From positions 1 through 39,143 of the forward strand of contig URHR01000010.1 of NCBI GenBank assembly GCA_900547725.1: a stretch of 39,143 bases of DNA, read 5' to 3'. Position 1 is the first letter of the stretch. The number at the start of each line of letters is the position of its first letter. The position numbers and the translations under genes were made by a program. The notes beneath the pieces were generated by a model, which was not told the DNA's origin, did no database searches, and worked only from the letters and a program-made list of their open reading frames with translations. This document shows positions 31,455 to 39,049 of this stretch, in pieces. Source of the stretch: an uncultured Eubacteriales bacterium. GTDB lineage: Bacteria > Bacillota > Clostridia > Oscillospirales > CAG-272.

Positions 31455-32843
31455 ATGGACACAGACGGGAACATATGGAGTTGGTTAAGAAATGTCCCAC
31501 AAAAGGCGCTTTTTGCCGCCGCGGATGCAACCGTAGCGGAGAAAGGAATTGCGGGGCTGACTCTGTTGTTCATTCTGTTCGTCATAGGCGGCGGGTTCTT
31601 CGGCGGTGCCGAGAGCGCGTTCTCCGCGATGAACAAGATCCGTATCAAGGCAAAAGCGGATGACGGAAACAAACGCGCAAAAGGCGTGATGTACATCTCT
31701 AACAATTTCGACCGGGCGCTGACAACGCTCCTCATCGGAAACAACATCACCCACATTGCCGCCGCTTCCGTTGCGACCGTAATTGCCACCCGCCTGTTCG
31801 GTAATACCGACACGGTTGCGCTCTGGTGTACGATCATTTCCACAATGATCGTGTTTCTGTTCAGCGAAATGATTCCGAAGAGCCTTGCCAACGACCGTTG
31901 CGATTCGCTCTCCATGCTTTTCGCTGCGCCGGTGCGCTTTCTGATGAAGATTCTGACCCCTCTGGTCACCTTCTTCACTCTGATCTCGCGCGGTTTTACC
32001 AAATTGACCGAACGCTTTATGAAGCACGAAAAAGCTCCCTCCATCACAGAGGATGAGCTTTACGACATCATCGACACCATCGAAAAGGAAGGCGTGATGA
32101 ACGAGGAACAGGGCGACCTGTTCAAATCGGCACTCGATTTCTCCGACACCCGTGCCCGCGATGTCATGACCATGCGGCAGGATATCGTTGCGATTGACGC
32201 GTCCCTTCCCAACGCTCAGATTATCGAACAAATCAAAAACACCACGCACAGCCGTCTGCCGGTTTACGACGGCGATCTTGACCACATCATCGGAACGCTT
32301 CAGATCCGCGCTTTTATCCGCGCTTATCTGAGAAATCCAAACGTCCGCCTTCGCGGACTGCTGATCCCGCCCTACTTTGTCAAACCCGACGCGCTGATCG
32401 ACGATCTTCTGACCGAAATGCGTCAGCACAAGTTCTATCTCGGCGTGGTGCGGGACGCGGAAATGCACACGGTGGGAATCATCACCATTGAGGACTTTCT
32501 CGAAGAGTTGGTCGGAGAAATCTGGGACGAGGACGACGTGGTGGACAACGATTTCGTTAAACTCGGCGGAAACCGTTTTCAGGTCAGTACGCACCTGATC
32601 TGCGGGGAGGTCTGCGAAAAGATGGGCATTCCCTGCCCGCCCGAGATCAATCCCGCGCGCCCGATTCTCTCGCTCCTGCTTGAAAAATTCGACAAGATGC
32701 CCGAAGAGGATGACTGCGTAACGGTCGGAAATCTTGAATTCACCGTTGAGGACGTGGAAAACGGCAAAATCGACCACGTGATTATCCGCGTGATCCCCGA
32801 AGATGAACAGACCGCTTCGGCGGATGACGGACAGGAGGCGTGA
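31455..32843 (+). CDS. CNNM/CorC-family transporter-like protein (hemolysin family), paralogue 1
   Basis: A 462-residue protein in three parts. A CNNM (DUF21) membrane domain at about 35-190 contains FFGGAESAFSAMN, LLIGNNITH and SEMIPKSLA. A CBS pair lies at about 210-335 (RDVMTMRQD, SRLPVYDGD, GIITIEDFLEELVGEIWDE, in part). A CorC/HlyC C-terminal domain spans about 345-445. The family mediates divalent cation (Mg2+, Co2+) homeostasis rather than haemolysis. The ATG at 31455 is 12 bases from AAGGAG, slightly long; an immediately adjacent TTG is unlikely. The second copy starts two bases after its stop. Confidence 0.9.
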   Translation: MDTDGNIWSWLRNVPQKALFAAADATVAEKGIAGLTLLFILFVIGGGFFGGAESAFSAMNKIRIKAKADDGNKRAKGVMYISNNFDRALTTLLIGNNITHIAAASVATVIATRLFGNTDTVALWCTIISTMIVFLFSEMIPKSLANDRCDSLSMLFAAPVRFLMKILTPLVTFFTLISRGFTKLTERFMKHEKAPSITEDELYDIIDTIEKEGVMNEEQGDLFKSALDFSDTRARDVMTMRQDIVAIDASLPNAQIIEQIKNTTHSRLPVYDGDLDHIIGTLQIRAFIRAYLRNPNVRLRGLLIPPYFVKPDALIDDLLTEMRQHKFYLGVVRDAEMHTVGIITIEDFLEELVGEIWDEDDVVDNDFVKLGGNRFQVSTHLICGEVCEKMGIPCPPEINPARPILSLLLEKFDKMPEEDDCVTVGNLEFTVEDVENGKIDHVIIRVIPEDEQTASADDGQEA

Positions 32844-32845
32844 CC

Positions 32846-34156
32846 ATGGTAGGATATATTCTTGTAATTTTCATCATGATCCTGTTCTCCGCGTTCTTCT
32901 CCGCTTCGGAAATTTCCTTCAACGCGTCCAACAAGATGCGCCTGAAGAAATCGGCGGAGACGGGAAGCAAGACCGCCGCGCTGGCTTATAAGATCAGCGA
33001 AAACTTTACCTCTGCACTCTCCGCAATTCTCATCGGAAACAACCTTGCCAACATTGCGGCGTCCACAGCGGCAACGGTTATTACCATGAGTCTGCTGTTG
33101 CGGGTCGGCAGTGCCGGTTCTGACAGCCTCGCCTCTCTGATTGCAACGCTGGTCATGACCTTTATCATCCTGATTTTCGGCGAGATTGTCCCGAAGATCG
33201 TTGCAAAGAACAATGCCGACACTACGGTGCTCTGGTTCGCCTACCCCATCCGCATTCTGACCTACATTCTCTACCCGATTGTCTGGTTGGTCATGGGACT
33301 GGTGAAACTGCTCTCCAAAATCTGGGGCAAGGACAAGGACGACGGACCGACCGTGACCGAAGAGGAACTTTCCTCCATTATCGACACGGTCGAGGAAGAA
33401 GGCGTCATTGACGAGGATCAGAGCGATCTGCTCCAGTCCACGCTTGAATTCCGCGACACGACCGTGGAAGAGATCATGACCCCCCGAATCGATATGCTGG
33501 CGTTTGACATTCTGGATACGCCGGACGAGATTCACAAGGTGATTGAAGGTTCTCACTTCTCGCGGATTCCCGTTTACGAAGATTCCATCGATAATATTAT
33601 CGGTATTCTCTACCTCAACCACTATTACCGTCGGGCAATCGACACACCCTTGCTTTCTGCCGACGACATCCGCTCGCTTCTCATGGAACCGTGCTTCCTG
33701 CATAAAACCATGAAGCTCCCCGCCGCGCTGACCATTCTGCGGGAGAAAAAGACGCACATTGCCATCATCGTCGATGAATTCGGCGGTACGCTCGGCATCG
33801 TAACGATGGAAGATATTCTGGAAGAGTTGGTCGGCGACATCTGGGACGAATCGGACGAAATCGTCCCCGAATTCGTTAAAACAGGCGAAAACACCTACGA
33901 AGTCTCGGGCGACATGAACATCGATGACTTTTTCTCCGAGATCGAATACGAGCCGCACGACTTCGAGTGCGAATACACCACGATGGGCGGTTGGGCAATC
34001 GAAAGGTTGGATGCCGACCCGCACGTCGGCGACAGCTTTACCGACGAGGACGAGACCCACACGCTGGTTGTGGTCGTTTCGGAAATGGACGATATGCGCG
34101 TAACCAAGCTGACGATCCTTGTCAAGCCGCGTGAGAACGAAGAAAGCGACGACTGA
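32846..34156 (+). CDS. CNNM/CorC-family transporter-like protein (hemolysin family), paralogue 2
   Basis: A 436-residue paralogue of the preceding protein with the same order: CNNM domain (FSAFFSASEISFNASNKMR in part; LIGNNLANI; GEIVPKIVA), CBS pair (EEIMTPRIDM, SRIPVYEDS, IVDEFGGTLGIVTMEDILEE in part) and a CorC domain. It lacks the extra N-terminal 30 residues of copy 1. The MTPRID and DEFGGT motifs are closer to the textbook family than copy 1, which has MTMRQD and VRDAEMHT. GGAGG is seven bases before the ATG. The two may form a heteromeric exporter; this is inference. Confidence 0.92.
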   Translation: MVGYILVIFIMILFSAFFSASEISFNASNKMRLKKSAETGSKTAALAYKISENFTSALSAILIGNNLANIAASTAATVITMSLLLRVGSAGSDSLASLIATLVMTFIILIFGEIVPKIVAKNNADTTVLWFAYPIRILTYILYPIVWLVMGLVKLLSKIWGKDKDDGPTVTEEELSSIIDTVEEEGVIDEDQSDLLQSTLEFRDTTVEEIMTPRIDMLAFDILDTPDEIHKVIEGSHFSRIPVYEDSIDNIIGILYLNHYYRRAIDTPLLSADDIRSLLMEPCFLHKTMKLPAALTILREKKTHIAIIVDEFGGTLGIVTMEDILEELVGDIWDESDEIVPEFVKTGENTYEVSGDMNIDDFFSEIEYEPHDFECEYTTMGGWAIERLDADPHVGDSFTDEDETHTLVVVVSEMDDMRVTKLTILVKPRENEESDD

Positions 34157-34165
34157 CCGACTGCG

Positions 34166-34207
34166 CCATACCGCAAGTTGCTTCAGACTTCCAACTGCCG
34201 ACGGTAT
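34166..34207 (+). repeat. Imperfect long hairpin downstream of the CNNM pair
   Basis: CATACCG and CGGTATG form the base, with partly complementary GCAAGTTG/CAACTGC inside. There is no T-run. It could be an mRNA 3'-end stabiliser or a degenerate intergenic repeat unit. No other copy was recognised in this window. Confidence 0.35.
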
Positions 34208-34224
34208 GAAATTGCACCGAAAAA

Positions 34225-34259
34225 GGGGCTACAGCATTTGCGGTAGCCCCATATTTTTT
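34225..34259 (+). terminator. Terminator between the CNNM pair and the PHP-like gene
   Basis: GGGGCTAC (34225-34232) pairs with GTAGCCCC (34243-34250), with further GCA/TGC pairing inside, followed by ATATTTTTT. It ends only 11 bases before the next start codon, so that gene is either read through or has a promoter I could not see. Confidence 0.82.
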
Positions 34260-34270
34260 GAGGTATCAGT

Positions 34271-34966
34271 ATGAATCTGTTGACCGATTGGAACTGCCAT
34301 CTGCTTCCGATGATGGGCGAATGGATCGCTTCGCCCCGGGACGCACGCGAAGCGATGGTCCGTCTGCACGCGCGGACGGGAATCCGTCGCTTTTGCATGA
34401 TGGCGGAATTTGATTTTATGCGGGAGTCTCTTCCCTGCTTCCTGTTGGAACGCGACCGCGCCATGCGGGAGTTGTCGCAGGTTCTGCCGCATGGCGTCCG
34501 CATTTTTGCGGGCGGCTATCTCCGTCTGCGCCCCGGAGTTTCCGAGGTGGTCGGCTTGACGAAGCTATGCATTCCCCGGCTTGGGCTTCTGCCTGTCCTG
34601 CTTCCGTGGAACGGCGTGACGCAGGATGAAGCAAAGGAATGGAATCGCCTGCTTTATCACACGCCGGCGCGCCCGATGATTATGGAGGCCGACCATTTCG
34701 TCTCCCGATTTCCGCCTGCGGAAGTCGACCGCCTGCTCGGATTGAACGCGGTTTACCAGTTCAATTATCTTTCCCTGAAAAATCCGAAAATCCGTGCCGT
34801 TTTGCGCAAACTGATGAAGCGCGGCGCAACCGTGGTGTTCGGAACAGGGGTCAACTCCCCGGGCAGCGCGGGCTACTACGATTTCCGCGCGGCAACCGAG
34901 GCTGCCGAAGCCGATTTCGGGAAGGAAATGCTGGAGACGCTTCTGACGATGAAGCCGACCGTGTAG
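34271..34966 (+). CDS. PHP-fold (CpsB/YwqE-like) protein with degenerate metal site
   Basis: A 231-residue protein. Its layout resembles the CpsB/YwqE tyrosine-phosphatase branch of PHP proteins. D6-W-N-C-H10 stands where D-x-H-x-H is expected. MMAEFDF replaces the TPHH strand. GGYLRLRP replaces GAEVYL. EADHFVSR replaces the HPER motif, and GTGVNSPGS replaces GSDAH. Most metal-binding histidines are therefore missing, so phosphatase activity is doubtful and a binding or structural role is possible. GAGG is seven bases before the ATG. The similarity is judged by eye and could be wrong; 'hypothetical protein' is the safe reading. Confidence 0.6.
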   Translation: MNLLTDWNCHLLPMMGEWIASPRDAREAMVRLHARTGIRRFCMMAEFDFMRESLPCFLLERDRAMRELSQVLPHGVRIFAGGYLRLRPGVSEVVGLTKLCIPRLGLLPVLLPWNGVTQDEAKEWNRLLYHTPARPMIMEADHFVSRFPPAEVDRLLGLNAVYQFNYLSLKNPKIRAVLRKLMKRGATVVFGTGVNSPGSAGYYDFRAATEAAEADFGKEMLETLLTMKPTV

Positions 34967-34996
34967 CCTCCCAAAAAACAGAACCGACGGTTGCCG

Positions 34997-35272
34997 TTAT
35001 TCCTTTCCCCGCCCATGCAGGGCGGAATACTTGATGCGCGTGGCTTCCCCGCCGCGCAGATGCCGTTCCTCTTTGTTCTGCAACAGAACGCGGCGAACCT
35101 CCTCCCACAGCGGGCGGTTTACAAAGCGCAGCGTTTCGGTCACATCCTTATGTACCGTACTTTTGCTGACCCCGAATACTGCCGCCGCCTGACGAACCGT
35201 TGTTTTCTTCTCCGCAAGATATTCTCCCAGAACCACGCATCTGGCTCTGCCGCTCCAATCCGATACCGACAT
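34997..35272 (-). CDS. spoIIID: Stage III sporulation transcriptional regulator SpoIIID
   Basis: A 91-residue mother-cell DNA-binding protein of sporulation. The helix-turn-helix region TTVRQAAAVFGVSKSTVHKD (20 residues shown) and the C-terminal RHLRGGEATRIKYS are characteristic of SpoIIID. In Bacillus and Clostridium it acts between sigma-E and sigma-K to switch mother-cell gene sets. AAGGAGG lies seven bases before the ATG. It is the only minus-strand gene in this part of the window and is monocistronic. Its presence is the best evidence that the organism, or its recent ancestor, forms endospores. Confidence 0.96.
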   Translation of the reverse strand: MSVSDWSGRARCVVLGEYLAEKKTTVRQAAAVFGVSKSTVHKDVTETLRFVNRPLWEEVRRVLLQNKEERHLRGGEATRIKYSALHGRGKE

Positions 35273-35294
35273 TGTTCATCCTCCTTCGTCTGTC

Positions 35295-35322
35295 TGTGTA
35301 TCTATGTAGTTCCATTCTATGA
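35295..35322 (-). promoter_or_regulatory. Possible sigma-E-like promoter of spoIIID
   Basis: On the minus strand: TCATAGA (35316-35322), 13-base spacer, and GATACACA (35295-35302). These resemble the sigma-E elements KMATATT and CATACAHT at 5 of 7 and 6 of 8 positions. No sigma-A pair is evident. In B. subtilis spoIIID is sigma-E dependent. Confidence 0.35.
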
Positions 35323-35358
35323 AGAAACGGAAAAAAATAGAAGAAAAGAGAACCCTTT

Positions 35359-36150
35359 ATGGAAAAAAATCAGATTGTTTCCGATGCGGAAATTCTTTTG
35401 GAAGGCATGACATCAGTCTCCGCACTGTTGAACACGCCGCCCGAGATCAATGACCGTCGGATTTTGCGCGTGCTGATCGACCGTACCAAGCGCCGCTCCA
35501 AAGCGGCGGAAATCGGATATCTGACGGCAAAGTCGCATGAGCGCGGCTTCTCCGTCGCCTTTGTCGACCCCGCGGAGATCGATCGCCTGACCTCGGGAAT
35601 GACACACGGCGGAATTGCGGCGGTCTGTACCGACCGAACCATTCCGCCGCTTTGCGCCGGGCGGATCAAGCCGAACGGCTTTTACGTGTACCCCGAAGGC
35701 ATGGAAGATCCGTACAACTTCGGAAACGCGCTCCGCTCGCTCTATGCGGCGGGTGTTACGGGCGTGGTTCTGCCGCCCCGGAACTGGATGAACGCCGCAG
35801 GTGTGGTGGCAAAGTCCTCGGCGGGAACTTCTGAAAAGTTGGAACTGACGGTTGCCGACCCCGACACGCTGGTGCGGGAATTCCGCGCGGCGGGCTACCG
35901 CATCCTTTCGGCAGGCATCCGCGATTCGGTATCGGTATTTGACGAGCCGCTCTGTTACCCGCTTCTGCTTGTGGTCGGCGGAGAAAAGCGCGGCATTTCG
36001 CGGAAGATTCTTGACGCGTCGGACGCGATTGTCCGCGTGGACTACGGGCGGGAATTCCGCGGTTCTCTCTCCTCTTCCGCCGCCTGCGCGGTTCTTGCGT
36101 TTGAGATTTTCCGACAAAATCGCCCATCGGGCGACAAAAAAGCAAAATAA
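35359..36150 (+). CDS. SpoU/TrmH-family RNA methyltransferase
   Basis: A 263-residue SPOUT-class methyltransferase. The three family motifs are present in the C-terminal half: motif 1 DPYNFGNALRSLYAAG (about 117-132), motif 2 LLLVVGGEKRGIS (about 199-211) and motif 3 FRGSLSSSAACAVLAFE (about 232-248). The N-terminal part resembles the substrate-binding domain of 23S rRNA or tRNA 2'-O-ribose methyltransferases. In motif 1 the usual GN(I/L)G is YNFGN, a mild deviation. The exact RNA target cannot be told. The ribosome site is weak and no clear promoter was found. Confidence 0.86.
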   Translation: MEKNQIVSDAEILLEGMTSVSALLNTPPEINDRRILRVLIDRTKRRSKAAEIGYLTAKSHERGFSVAFVDPAEIDRLTSGMTHGGIAAVCTDRTIPPLCAGRIKPNGFYVYPEGMEDPYNFGNALRSLYAAGVTGVVLPPRNWMNAAGVVAKSSAGTSEKLELTVADPDTLVREFRAAGYRILSAGIRDSVSVFDEPLCYPLLLVVGGEKRGISRKILDASDAIVRVDYGREFRGSLSSSAACAVLAFEIFRQNRPSGDKKAK

Positions 36151-36152
36151 GG

Positions 36153-36181
36153 TTGACTTTTCGCCTTCTGTATGATATAAT
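36153..36181 (+). promoter_or_regulatory. Promoter of the NCS2 permease gene
   Basis: -35 TTGACT (36153-36158), 17-base spacer, and -10 TATAAT (36176-36181). It starts three bases after the methyltransferase stop. The leader is only about 40 bases, so there is no room for a purine riboswitch. Confidence 0.82.
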
Positions 36182-36227
36182 AGGGCTTGCGGCTCAAAAT
36201 ACTATGAAACGAGGTAAATTCACCATC

Positions 36228-37640
36228 ATGGAAAAGCTGTTCCATCTGCAAGACCGCAACACGACCTTAAAAGCCGAACTGATCGGCGGTATCACGACCT
36301 TCATGGCAATGTCCTACATCCTGTCGGTCAACCCCGGAATGTTCACCGCGCTTGGAAATGTCTCCTTCGGCGCCATCTACATTGCAACGGCGCTCTCGGC
36401 TGTTGTCGGAACGTTGCTCATCGGTCTGCTCGCCAACCTCCCGCTCGCGCAGGCGTCCGGCATGGGACTGAACGCATTCTTCGTCATTACCGTATGCTTC
36501 GGCATGGGCTTCAGCTATGCCAACGCCCTGCTGTTCGTTCTGGTTGACGGCATTCTGTTCATCCTTCTGACGGTCACGGGTCTGCGCAAGCTGATCTTTG
36601 ACGCCATTCCGAAAACCGTAAAGCAGGCAATTCCTGCGGGAATCGGGCTCTTCATCGCATTCCTCGGCTTCCAGGACTCGGGGCTTGTCATTCCGAGTTC
36701 CTCGACCGGCGTTACGCTTGCGTCGTTCAACCTGCTCGGCAGCGCAACATGGGCGAGCATCATGCCTCTGCTCGTTACGATTGCCACGGTGGTTGCCATT
36801 GCGGTTCTCTCCAAAAAGGGCTTCAAGGGCGCGATCATGTGGAGTATCCTCGGCGGCACGGCGGTTTACTACCTGCTCAGCCTGACGGTCTCCGGCTTTG
36901 ATTACAGCTTCCTGACGGGAAGCGCGATGAATCCCCTGACTGCGTTCAAGGAATTCGGCACGATGGCGTTCGGCAAGGTCTTTACCGAAGGCTTTGATTT
37001 CTCCGGCTATCTCGGCATGGAGGGGCACTCGGTAACGGGTCTTGTAATCGCCTTCCTGACCACCGCGCTTGCATTCTGCATGGTGGATATGTTTGACACG
37101 ATGGGAACGCTTTGGGGCGCCTGCAAAGCGGGCAACCTGCTGACAAGAAACGAAAAGGGCGAGGAAAGCATTCCGAGCATGGATCGCGCAATGTTGGCGG
37201 ACGCGATTGCAACCTGCACGGGCGCGGTTTGCGGAACTTCGACGGTCACCACCTTCGTGGAATCCTCCTCCGGAGTTGCGGCAGGAGCAAGGACGGGACT
37301 TTCCTCGATGTTTACGGCGGCGCTGTTCCTCATTGCATTGTTCTTCGCTCCGGTTGCGGCACTGATCCCCGCCTGCGCATATGCGGCGGCGCTGATCTAC
37401 GTCGGTATCCTTATGATGGGCGGCGTGCGCGACATTGACTGGCACGATCCCGCCGAGGCACTCCCCGCCTTCCTGACCCTTGTCATGATGCCCTTTACCT
37501 ACAACATTTCTTACGGCATCGCGTTCGGTCTGATCTCTTACGTCCTTGTGAAGCTCTTCACAGGCAAGGTGAAGGAGATCAACGTCGGCACATGGATCAT
37601 TACGGTTCTCTTTGCCGCAATGTTCTTCCTGACCCACTGA
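36228..37640 (+). CDS. NCS2-family (AzgA/PbuG-like) purine permease
   Basis: A 470-residue polytopic membrane protein with about 12-14 helices. It shows the AzgA-branch signatures: FRAELIGGxTTFM-like KAELIGGITTFMAMSYIL (18 residues) at the N-terminus, ASGMGLNAFF, MVDMFDTMGTL, GTSTVTTFVESSSGVAAGAR (20 residues) and a long DWHDPAEALPAFLT segment. This branch transports guanine, hypoxanthine or adenine by proton symport. The ATG at 36228 begins the family N-terminus. GAGG is 12-13 bases away, and an in-frame ATG at 36204 has none. It is monocistronic, with its own promoter and terminator. Confidence 0.94.
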   Translation: MEKLFHLQDRNTTLKAELIGGITTFMAMSYILSVNPGMFTALGNVSFGAIYIATALSAVVGTLLIGLLANLPLAQASGMGLNAFFVITVCFGMGFSYANALLFVLVDGILFILLTVTGLRKLIFDAIPKTVKQAIPAGIGLFIAFLGFQDSGLVIPSSSTGVTLASFNLLGSATWASIMPLLVTIATVVAIAVLSKKGFKGAIMWSILGGTAVYYLLSLTVSGFDYSFLTGSAMNPLTAFKEFGTMAFGKVFTEGFDFSGYLGMEGHSVTGLVIAFLTTALAFCMVDMFDTMGTLWGACKAGNLLTRNEKGEESIPSMDRAMLADAIATCTGAVCGTSTVTTFVESSSGVAAGARTGLSSMFTAALFLIALFFAPVAALIPACAYAAALIYVGILMMGGVRDIDWHDPAEALPAFLTLVMMPFTYNISYGIAFGLISYVLVKLFTGKVKEINVGTWIITVLFAAMFFLTH

Positions 37641-37660
37641 TTCCAAACCGATAAACTGCA

Positions 37661-37712
37661 AAACAGCCGTCCGACAGGAGACACTTTTTCCTGTTGGATG
37701 GCTGTTTTTTCA
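37661..37712 (+). terminator. Terminator after the purine permease
   Basis: A 19-bp imperfect stem (37661-37679 with 37689-37707, two mismatches) is followed by a run of T to 37710. Confidence 0.88.
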
Positions 37713-37728
37713 TATTTTCGCCAACCGC

Positions 37729-37757
37729 TTGCAATTTGCGGGAATTTATTTTATAAT
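37729..37757 (+). promoter_or_regulatory. Promoter of rhaA
   Basis: -35 TTGCAA (37729-37734), 17-base spacer, and -10 TATAAT (37752-37757). I saw no obvious catabolite-repression (cre) palindrome near it. Confidence 0.72.
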
Positions 37758-37804
37758 ATAAAGAGAAACTATAACCGAAAAACGATTTTTGGGAGGATAC
37801 ACAA

Positions 37805-39049
37805 ATGAACCGTTACGAATTGGCAAAAGAACGCTATGCGGCAATCGGCGTGGACACCGAAGCGGCGATCAGGCGCTTGGCTGACGTAAGGATTTCCATG
37901 CACTGCTGGCAGGGCGACGATGTGCGCGGCTTTGAAAATGCAGGCGCGCTGACCGGAGGCATTCAGGCAACCGGCAACTACCCCGGAGCTGCCCGGACAC
38001 CCGAAGAACTGATGCAGGATCTGGACAAGGCTTTCTCGCTGATTCCCGGCAAGCACCGCGTGAATGTTCACGCCTTCTACGGCATTTACCCCGACGGCAA
38101 GCCCGTGGATCGCGACAAGATTCTGCCCGAGCACTTCAAACCGTGGGTTGACTATGCAAAGGCGCGCGGTCTGGGTCTGGACTTCAACCCCACCTATTTC
38201 TCGCATCCGTTGGCTGAGGGCGGCACGCTGACCAACCCGAACGAAGAAATCCGCGCGTTCTGGATTCGTCACGGCATTGCCTGCATCCGTGTGGCGGAGT
38301 ATTTTGCCAACGAGACCGGCACGCCCTGTCTGATGAACATCTGGATTCCCGACGGCATGAAGGATGTCCCCGCCGACCGCCTCGGTCCGCGTATGCGTTA
38401 CATGGATTCTCTGGACAAGATTCTCGGTTGCGGTTACGACAAAGAAAAGGTGCTTGTCACGCTGGAGTCCAAGGTGTTCGGCATCGGTCTGGAGTCCTAC
38501 ACCGCGGGCTCTGCCGAGTTCGCGCTTTCCTATGCGACCACGCGCGGGATTGTGCCGCTGATGGACAACGGTCACTATCACCCCACCGAGGTGGTCTCCG
38601 ACAAGATTTCCGCTCTGCTCTGCTTCAACCCGCGCATTGCTTTGCACATCACTCGCGGCGTTCGTTGGGATTCCGACCACGTGGTGCGCTACGATGACGA
38701 GACGGTTGAAATGATGAAAGAAGTCGTTCGCAACAACGCGCTCGACCGTGTGATTCTTGCAACCGACTATTTCGACGCTTCCATTAACCGCATTGCGGCT
38801 TGGGTCATCGGTATGCGCTCGGTTCAGAAGGCGCTCCTGACCGCGCTCCTGCTCCCGAACGAAAAGCTTCGCGCGATGCAGGATAACCGCGATTTCACCG
38901 AGCTGATGATGCTTCAGGAAGAGCTGAAGTTCTACCCCATCGGTGATGTCTGGGCAGAATTCTGCCGCCGCGCCGGCATTGACGGCTCTGAATCCTGGTT
39001 CTCCTCCGTCAAAACCTACGAGACCGAGGTTCTCTCCAAGAGAGGGTAA
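37805..39049 (+). CDS. rhaA: L-rhamnose isomerase
   Basis: A 414-residue TIM-barrel isomerase, close to the usual 418, converting L-rhamnose to L-rhamnulose. It shows the N-terminal MHCWQGDDVRGFE, FYGIYPDG, LDFNPTYFSHP, MDNGHYHPTEVVSDK (15 residues) and LDRVILATDYFDAS. Metal-ligand acidic residues and histidines of these segments are present. GGGAGG is eight bases before the ATG. It has its own promoter after a terminator. Kinase and aldolase genes for the rest of the pathway are not in the window and may follow to the right. Confidence 0.97.
   Translation: MNRYELAKERYAAIGVDTEAAIRRLADVRISMHCWQGDDVRGFENAGALTGGIQATGNYPGAARTPEELMQDLDKAFSLIPGKHRVNVHAFYGIYPDGKPVDRDKILPEHFKPWVDYAKARGLGLDFNPTYFSHPLAEGGTLTNPNEEIRAFWIRHGIACIRVAEYFANETGTPCLMNIWIPDGMKDVPADRLGPRMRYMDSLDKILGCGYDKEKVLVTLESKVFGIGLESYTAGSAEFALSYATTRGIVPLMDNGHYHPTEVVSDKISALLCFNPRIALHITRGVRWDSDHVVRYDDETVEMMKEVVRNNALDRVILATDYFDASINRIAAWVIGMRSVQKALLTALLLPNEKLRAMQDNRDFTELMMLQEELKFYPIGDVWAEFCRRAGIDGSESWFSSVKTYETEVLSKRG

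Noticed and set aside
29858..34060. Long minus-strand frames opposite the SAM-fold protein and CNNM genes
   Set aside because: Antisense shadows; the plus-strand frames carry clear domains, ribosome sites and promoters.
34967..34996. Intrinsic terminator between the PHP-like gene and spoIIID
   Set aside because: Only very short self-complementary pieces (4-5 bp) precede the minus-strand T-run, so I could not support a stem.
36182..36227. Purine riboswitch upstream of the NCS2 permease
   Set aside because: The leader between the promoter and the start codon is only about 40 bases, too short for the aptamer.
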